64,000 nt of DNA from RGIG9608 sp045602425 (GTDB taxonomy: Bacteria; Bacteroidota; Bacteroidia; Bacteroidales; Paludibacteraceae), in NCBI GenBank assembly GCA_045602425.1, contig JAZSBO010000024.1:62001-126000 (forward strand), written 5' to 3'. This document shows, piece after piece, positions 59,644 through 64,000 of this stretch. Numbering within the stretch: position 1 is the stretch's first letter; each line of letters opens with the position of its first letter. The position numbers and the translations under genes were made by a program. Under the pieces are notes generated by a model. The model was not told where the DNA came from. It saw only the letters and a program-made list of their open reading frames with translations, and searched no databases.

Positions 59644-60792
59644 ATGATTAAAGGTCATTTCCCGATAAAAGATTTCAAAAACATTCCGACACCTTTTTAT
59701 TACTACGATACGGAGTTATTAAAAAAAACGCTTGCTTGCATTAAGCACGAATCAGGAAAATACAATTACAAAGTGCATTATGCAATAAAAGCAAATGCCA
59801 ATGAGCAAATTTTAAAAATAATACAACAAGAAGGATTCGGCGTTGATTGTGTTAGTGGAGGAGAAATTAACGCTGCTTTAAAAGCAGGATTTGATAACGA
59901 TCAGATTGTTTTTGCTGGTGTCGGAAAATCTGATTGGGAAATCGAAACTGCACTAAATTCCAACATTTTTTGTTTTAACGTAGAGTCGTCAGCAGAATTA
60001 GAGATTATCAACCAAATAGCAAATAGGCTAAACAAAACAGCACAAGTTGCACTACGTATCAACCCAAACATTGATGCACATACTCATTCATACATAACAA
60101 CAGGGCTAAACGAAAATAAATTTGGCATCAATCTCGACAAACTACAAGAAACACTATCTTTTTTATGTAATCTTAATAATATTTCATTAATAGGATTACA
60201 TTTTCATATCGGGTCACAAATTACCGATATGTCACCATTTCAAGATTTGTGTATAAAAATAAACGAGATTCTATCCGACCTAAAAGAAAAAAATATTTTC
60301 ATACAACATATAAATGTTGGTGGTGGATTAGGCATTAATTATCAACATCCGAATCACATTCCTATAGCAGATTTTGAATCGTACTTCAAAGTCTTTCACG
60401 AATACTTACATTTAGATGCAAACCAGACTTTGCATTTCGAATTGGGGCGTTCTGTGGTTGCTCCATGTGGAAGTCTTATCACAAAAGTTTTGTATATAAA
60501 AGAAGGTACTACCAAACGTTTTGCCATTGTTGATGCGGGAATGACAGATTTAATAAGACCAGCTCTTTACAATGCTTATCACCATATTGAAAATATAACT
60601 TCAAATGACGATTATGAAACATATGACATAGTTGGTCCGATTTGCGAGTCAAGCGACACATTTGCCAAAGATTACTTATTAAACAAGACTAAACGAGGAG
60701 ATATTCTTGCCATTCGTTCTGCAGGAGCTTATGGAGAAATTATGGCCTCTAATTACAATTTACGAGAACTTCCAAGATCATTCTTTTTTTAA
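59644..60792 (+). CDS. lysA: Diaminopimelate decarboxylase
   Basis: PLP enzyme that makes lysine from meso-diaminopimelate. 382 aa alanine-racemase-type barrel: VHYAIKANANEQIL contains the PLP Lys, HFHIGSQITDMSPF, NVGGGLGINY, FELGRSVVAPCG and GPICESSDTF with the active-site Cys are all present. Shorter than many LysA (about 415) but complete. Immediately after lysC. Confidence 0.95.
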   Translation: MIKGHFPIKDFKNIPTPFYYYDTELLKKTLACIKHESGKYNYKVHYAIKANANEQILKIIQQEGFGVDCVSGGEINAALKAGFDNDQIVFAGVGKSDWEIETALNSNIFCFNVESSAELEIINQIANRLNKTAQVALRINPNIDAHTHSYITTGLNENKFGINLDKLQETLSFLCNLNNISLIGLHFHIGSQITDMSPFQDLCIKINEILSDLKEKNIFIQHINVGGGLGINYQHPNHIPIADFESYFKVFHEYLHLDANQTLHFELGRSVVAPCGSLITKVLYIKEGTTKRFAIVDAGMTDLIRPALYNAYHHIENITSNDDYETYDIVGPICESSDTFAKDYLLNKTKRGDILAIRSAGAYGEIMASNYNLRELPRSFFF

Positions 60793-60795
60793 AAT

Positions 60796-61956
60796 ATGTC
60801 TATATTATCACTTACAATAAAGCCTATATATCTATTATTGGGCTTTTCTTTTTCTGCTTTTTGTATTCAAATCTATTTTTATATTAACTACTATTTTGAA
60901 ATTGTTAAAAAAAGTCGTAGAAAAAAACAAGACAATACACCTACGACTTATTTTCCGCCCGTTTCTGTCATTATTTGTGCAAAAAATGAAATAGAAAACA
61001 TCAAAAACTTTCTACCAAGTATTTTAGAACAAAACTATCCCTATTACGAAGTAATAATTGTCAATGATGGTAATAATTTTGAGATGCAAACAGAAATTGC
61101 ACTTTTAAGGGAAAAATATCCCCATCTAAAAGAAACCTTTTTACCAGAGAAAGCAGAAGTTATCAGTAGAAAAAAACTCGCTCTTACCATTGGTATTAAA
61201 GCGGCAAAAAACGAGTATTTGCTTTTTACCGATGCCGATTGTCAAGCTGACAGCAAATATTGGATACAATCTATGGTAAGAAATTTTGATGATAAAACAG
61301 AGATTATTCTTGGATATGGAAGTTATTTTGCACAAGACAAATTATTAAGCAAACTCATTTCATACGACACATTGTTTATATGTATGCAATATATGGGATT
61401 CGCCTTAAAAGGTCATCCTTATATGGGTGTTGGAAGAAATTTAGCCTACCGCCGTTCTTCGTTTTTCAATCATAAAGGTTTTGCAGGAATGTTACATTTA
61501 CAATCAGGTGATGATGATCTATTTGTAAGCAGAGTTGCCAATGCTAATAACACCAAAGTGGAAATTTCTCATCAAAGCAAAACATCCTCCGTTCCAAAGC
61601 AAACATTCAAACAATGGCTTATCCAACGAGAACGACATCTTTCCACCTCTTCATTCTACAAAAAAGATACTTTAAGAAGAATCGGTTTAGAAAATCTTTC
61701 GAGAGGGATTTTCTATATAAGCACTTTAGCGTGTTTCTTTACAAGCGATATTTTGTGTTTAATTGCATTAGGTATGCTTTTAGTTCGTTTTTCTATACAA
61801 GCAACCGCTATAAATTTATCGGCAAAAGTTCTAAACGAACGAAATTTTTATCTTCTAATTCCTTTGTTCGATATTATAATCCCTTTATTTAATTTATTGC
61901 TACTGATTCACAATAAAATTTTCTACAAAAAGAATCATATTTATAAATGGAAATAA
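60796..61956 (+). CDS. Membrane glycosyltransferase, family 2
   Basis: 386 aa. An N-terminal membrane helix (about 8-28), a GT2 catalytic domain (SVIICAKNEIENIKNFL, YEVIIVNDGNN, LLFTDADCQADSKYW with the DxD, GDDDLFVSR and QWLIQRERH as the QxxRW-like motif), then two or three C-terminal membrane helices (about 298-375). Transfers a sugar from a nucleotide donor to a lipid or polysaccharide acceptor. Its stop codon directly abuts the convergent lptF/G stop. Starts three bases after lysA. Confidence 0.9.
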   Translation: MSILSLTIKPIYLLLGFSFSAFCIQIYFYINYYFEIVKKSRRKKQDNTPTTYFPPVSVIICAKNEIENIKNFLPSILEQNYPYYEVIIVNDGNNFEMQTEIALLREKYPHLKETFLPEKAEVISRKKLALTIGIKAAKNEYLLFTDADCQADSKYWIQSMVRNFDDKTEIILGYGSYFAQDKLLSKLISYDTLFICMQYMGFALKGHPYMGVGRNLAYRRSSFFNHKGFAGMLHLQSGDDDLFVSRVANANNTKVEISHQSKTSSVPKQTFKQWLIQRERHLSTSSFYKKDTLRRIGLENLSRGIFYISTLACFFTSDILCLIALGMLLVRFSIQATAINLSAKVLNERNFYLLIPLFDIIIPLFNLLLLIHNKIFYKKNHIYKWK

Positions 61957-63033
61957 CTATTTCGGAGCCGTTTGATACAGAATGATTCCTATTGCAACAA
62001 AAACAATATTAGGAAGCCAAACTGCCAGCAAAGGATGCATCTGACCACTAACGGCAAACGTTGATGATATAGTTGAAAATAATATATAAATTGCACTTAA
62101 TGCAATACCTATACCTAAATGCAATCCCATTCCACCTTTTACTTTCCGTGAAGCTAACGACACACCTATCAGTGTTAAAATAAATGCAGCCAAAGGGTAT
62201 GAAAATCTACGATAATATTCATCTTTAAAAGCTTGCATATTTGCGGCTCCACGTGCTTCTTGTTGTTTTATATATTTTTTTAACGCAATATTATTCATTT
62301 CAGGACTTTGCTTCGATGTAATAAAAAAATCCGAAGGTATCATTTTAATAATCGTATCTATTTTTTCACCTTTGGTTATCGTTTCATACAAACCATCGAA
62401 ATCACGTTTCAAATATTCGTGTATTGTCCAGTTATATGCAGAATCCCAAGTAACAGAAGATGCTATCAAACGCGAGACCAAATGCTTCCCCTCAAACTTA
62501 TCCATAGAAAATCGATAACCTTTATTCGTTCTCTCTTCAAAACGATCAATATGAACAATCACTCCTTTTTCGACCTCCAGCTGAACATTCCGAGCTACAG
62601 ACGAAGTAAATTTCATAATATATTTATCTTCAAAATCCAATCTTATTTTATTGGCTGGTGGAATAACAAAACCCGTCAACAAAAAAGAAACTAAAGCAAT
62701 TAACCCTGCAGAAATAAAATATGGGAGCATCATCCTACGAAAACGTATTCCACTTGCAAGAATTGCAATTATTTCTGAATTTGATGCCATTTTCGATGTA
62801 AAGAATATCACCGATATGAATGTAAACAACGGGGTAAACATATTGGCATAATAAGGGATAAAATTAAGGTAATAGTCAAAAATAATTGCTTTAAGAGGAG
62901 CATTGGACTCAAAAAAATTATCCAATTTTTCCGTTACATCAATTACCACCGCTATACTAATAATCAATGCAATAGAAAGCAAATATGTTCCTATAAACTT
63001 TTTTATTATATACCAATCAATCTTTTTCAACAT
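61957..63033 (-). CDS. lptG: LptF/LptG-family lipopolysaccharide-export permease
   Basis: 358 aa YjgP/YjgQ-type permease: three N-terminal membrane helices (about 12-33, 55-80, 100-122), a periplasmic jellyroll domain (residues 130-260) and three C-terminal helices. It forms the inner-membrane core of the LPS transporter with LptB. LptF and LptG cannot be separated reliably in this phylum. Overlaps the end of the HicB-like gene by seven bases in the tgt operon, and its stop abuts that of the glycosyltransferase with no terminator between. Confidence 0.88.
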   Translation of the reverse strand: MLKKIDWYIIKKFIGTYLLSIALIISIAVVIDVTEKLDNFFESNAPLKAIIFDYYLNFIPYYANMFTPLFTFISVIFFTSKMASNSEIIAILASGIRFRRMMLPYFISAGLIALVSFLLTGFVIPPANKIRLDFEDKYIMKFTSSVARNVQLEVEKGVIVHIDRFEERTNKGYRFSMDKFEGKHLVSRLIASSVTWDSAYNWTIHEYLKRDFDGLYETITKGEKIDTIIKMIPSDFFITSKQSPEMNNIALKKYIKQQEARGAANMQAFKDEYYRRFSYPLAAFILTLIGVSLASRKVKGGMGLHLGIGIALSAIYILFSTISSTFAVSGQMHPLLAVWLPNIVFVAIGIILYQTAPK

Positions 63034-63233
63034 TCTTTTATAAACATAAATGTATAACCATCCTTTTCGCCAAACTCCGAAACCGCTTCATTGTACGCCT
63101 CCAAAAAATCAGATTTTGCCTCCTCTACAGTATTCCCATAACCAAAAATACCATTTACAAAATCAATCCCTTGCTCTGCATAGCAAGCAAACGTCCCATC
63201 CTTTGCTCTTTCAATAATTATTCTTTTTCCCAT
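63027..63233 (-). CDS. Orphan HicB-like small protein
   Basis: 68 aa: GKRIIIERAKDGTFACYAEQ, then FGYGNTVEEAKSDFLEAYNEA. This is the partial RNase H-like fold of HicB antitoxins and the HicB-like family. No HicA toxin gene lies next to it. The ATG shares a base with the tgt stop (TAATG) and the gene overlaps lptG by seven bases, so it is locked into the tgt-lptG operon rather than being a free toxin-antitoxin unit. Either a domesticated regulator or a HicB-fold protein with another role. Confidence 0.7.
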   Translation of the reverse strand: MGKRIIIERAKDGTFACYAEQGIDFVNGIFGYGNTVEEAKSDFLEAYNEAVSEFGEKDGYTFMFIKEC

Positions 63234-64000
63234 TATAATCTACGAGCAAGTTTTTCAACCATTTTTGATTTCCACGAAGAAAAATCTCCAGCAAAAATAT
63301 GACTTCTTGCTTCTTTTACCAACCAAAGATAAAAAGCCAAATTGTGTATCGACAATATTTGCATTCCAAGCAATTCTTTGCTTGCAATCAGATGTCGAAC
63401 ATAGGCTTTTGAGTAAAAAGTATCTACATACGATGTACCATTTGGATCTAATGGAGAAAAATCATTCTTCCACTTCTCATTACGCAGATTCATAATACCC
63501 TCTGACGTGAATATCATTCCATTACGACCATTACGTGTAGGCATCACACAATCAAACATATCCACACCACGTTCAATTCCTTCTAAAATATTAATAGGAG
63601 TTCCAACACCCATTAAATAACGAGGCTTGTCTTGTGGTAAAATATCATTTACCAACTCAATCATCTCGTACATCTTCTCTACAGGTTCTCCTACTGCCAA
63701 TCCTCCAATTGCATTTCCGTCTGCATTTTTCGAAGCAACAAATTCAGCTGACTGACGACGCAAATCGGGATAAACACACCCTTGAACGATAGGAAACAAC
63801 GACTGCGAATAACCATATTTCGGTTCTGTTTCGTTAAAATGTTTTATACAACGTTCCAACCAACGATGAGTTAACTCTAACGAGTTTTTTGCATAATTAT
63901 AATCAGAATTACCCGGCGGACATTCATCGAATGCCATCATAATATCGGCTCCTATAGTACGTTCTATATCCATTACTCGTTCTGGAGTAAAAATATGTTT
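63233..64000 (-). CDS. tgt: Queuine tRNA-ribosyltransferase, C-terminal part
   Basis: The frame is open to the window end, so about 255 residues of the C-terminal portion are present; the true start lies beyond 64000. Motifs: DIMMAFDECPPGNSDYNYAK with catalytic Asp, SLFPIVQGCVYPDLR, NAIGGLAVGEP and MGVGTPINILEGIERGVDMFDCVMPTRNGRNG, then the zinc ligands in the C-terminal part. Bacterial Tgt exchanges guanine for preQ1 in position 34 of GUN tRNAs. First in the tgt-HicB-like-lptG unit. Confidence 0.93.
   Translation of the reverse strand, partial: KHIFTPERVMDIERTIGADIMMAFDECPPGNSDYNYAKNSLELTHRWLERCIKHFNETEPKYGYSQSLFPIVQGCVYPDLRRQSAEFVASKNADGNAIGGLAVGEPVEKMYEMIELVNDILPQDKPRYLMGVGTPINILEGIERGVDMFDCVMPTRNGRNGMIFTSEGIMNLRNEKWKNDFSPLDPNGTSYVDTFYSKAYVRHLIASKELLGMQILSIHNLAFYLWLVKEARSHIFAGDFSSWKSKMVEKLARRL

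Overview
The window is AT-rich bacterial chromosome from a member of the Bacteroidetes, most probably the order Bacteroidales. Evidence: a PorU/PorV pair of the type IX secretion system (T9SS), T9SS-type C-terminal domains, a fused ResB-CcsA cytochrome c assembly protein, Bacteroidales-type lipoproteins and OB-fold/DUF5689 proteins, and many copies of the Bacteroidetes sigma-factor -7 motif TAnnTTTG just upstream of genes, with no clear Shine-Dalgarno sequences. No rRNA, CRISPR array, prophage or intact insertion sequence was seen. One tRNA (CAT anticodon) is present.

Layout. 1-3.3 kb: end of a glycan-degradation locus (partial GH2-like glycosidase, secreted sialidase). 3.4-5.5 kb: htpG. 5.6-8.9 kb: accessory stretch with a structured RNA whose terminator abuts a small HTH gene, a metallo-beta-lactamase-fold hydrolase with a Cys/His-rich segment, and two secreted proteins. 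9.0-10.5 kb: tRNA, solitary rfbB and a second structured RNA. 10.5-14 kb: three lipoproteins, two of LPP20 type. 14-17.8 kb: folB, a TPR protein, yidD and rnpA. 18.1-24.2 kb: a defence island on the minus strand (HTH regulator, KAP-family P-loop NTPase, EcoRV-type restriction endonuclease, matching adenine methylase), flanked by terminators, palindromes and a broken ORF. 24.3-29.8 kb: ccsBA, a degraded di-heme oxidoreductase, an ATP-grasp-like protein, pdxB and pgeF. 29.8-34.7 kb: Dabb protein, Pif1-type helicase, gph, folC and a SIMPL protein. 34.7-35.8 kb: a third highly folded element followed by a small hypothetical gene and a lipoprotein. 35.8-40 kb: gltX and aspS in one transcription unit. 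40-45.7 kb: outer-membrane barrel receptor with two lipoprotein partners. 45.8-53.4 kb: rex, a FAH-family gene, porU, porV, ispF and nfo. 53.4-57.6 kb: fatty-acid operon acpP-fabF-rnc-fadD. 57.7-62 kb: gamma carbonic anhydrase, lysC, lysA and a glycosyltransferase. 62-64 kb: lptF/G permease, an orphan HicB-like gene and the 3' part of tgt.

Most of the window is ordinary core genome in compact, often stop-start overlapping operons. The parts that deserve attention are the KAP NTPase inside an EcoRV-like restriction-modification operon, the three promoter-to-terminator structured RNA candidates (about 5.6, 10.3 and 34.8 kb), the HTH/metallohydrolase pair with its own operator-like repeats, and several genes whose -7 promoter element lies so close to the start codon that the mRNA should be leaderless. 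All functions are from reading the sequence and family knowledge; no database search was run.
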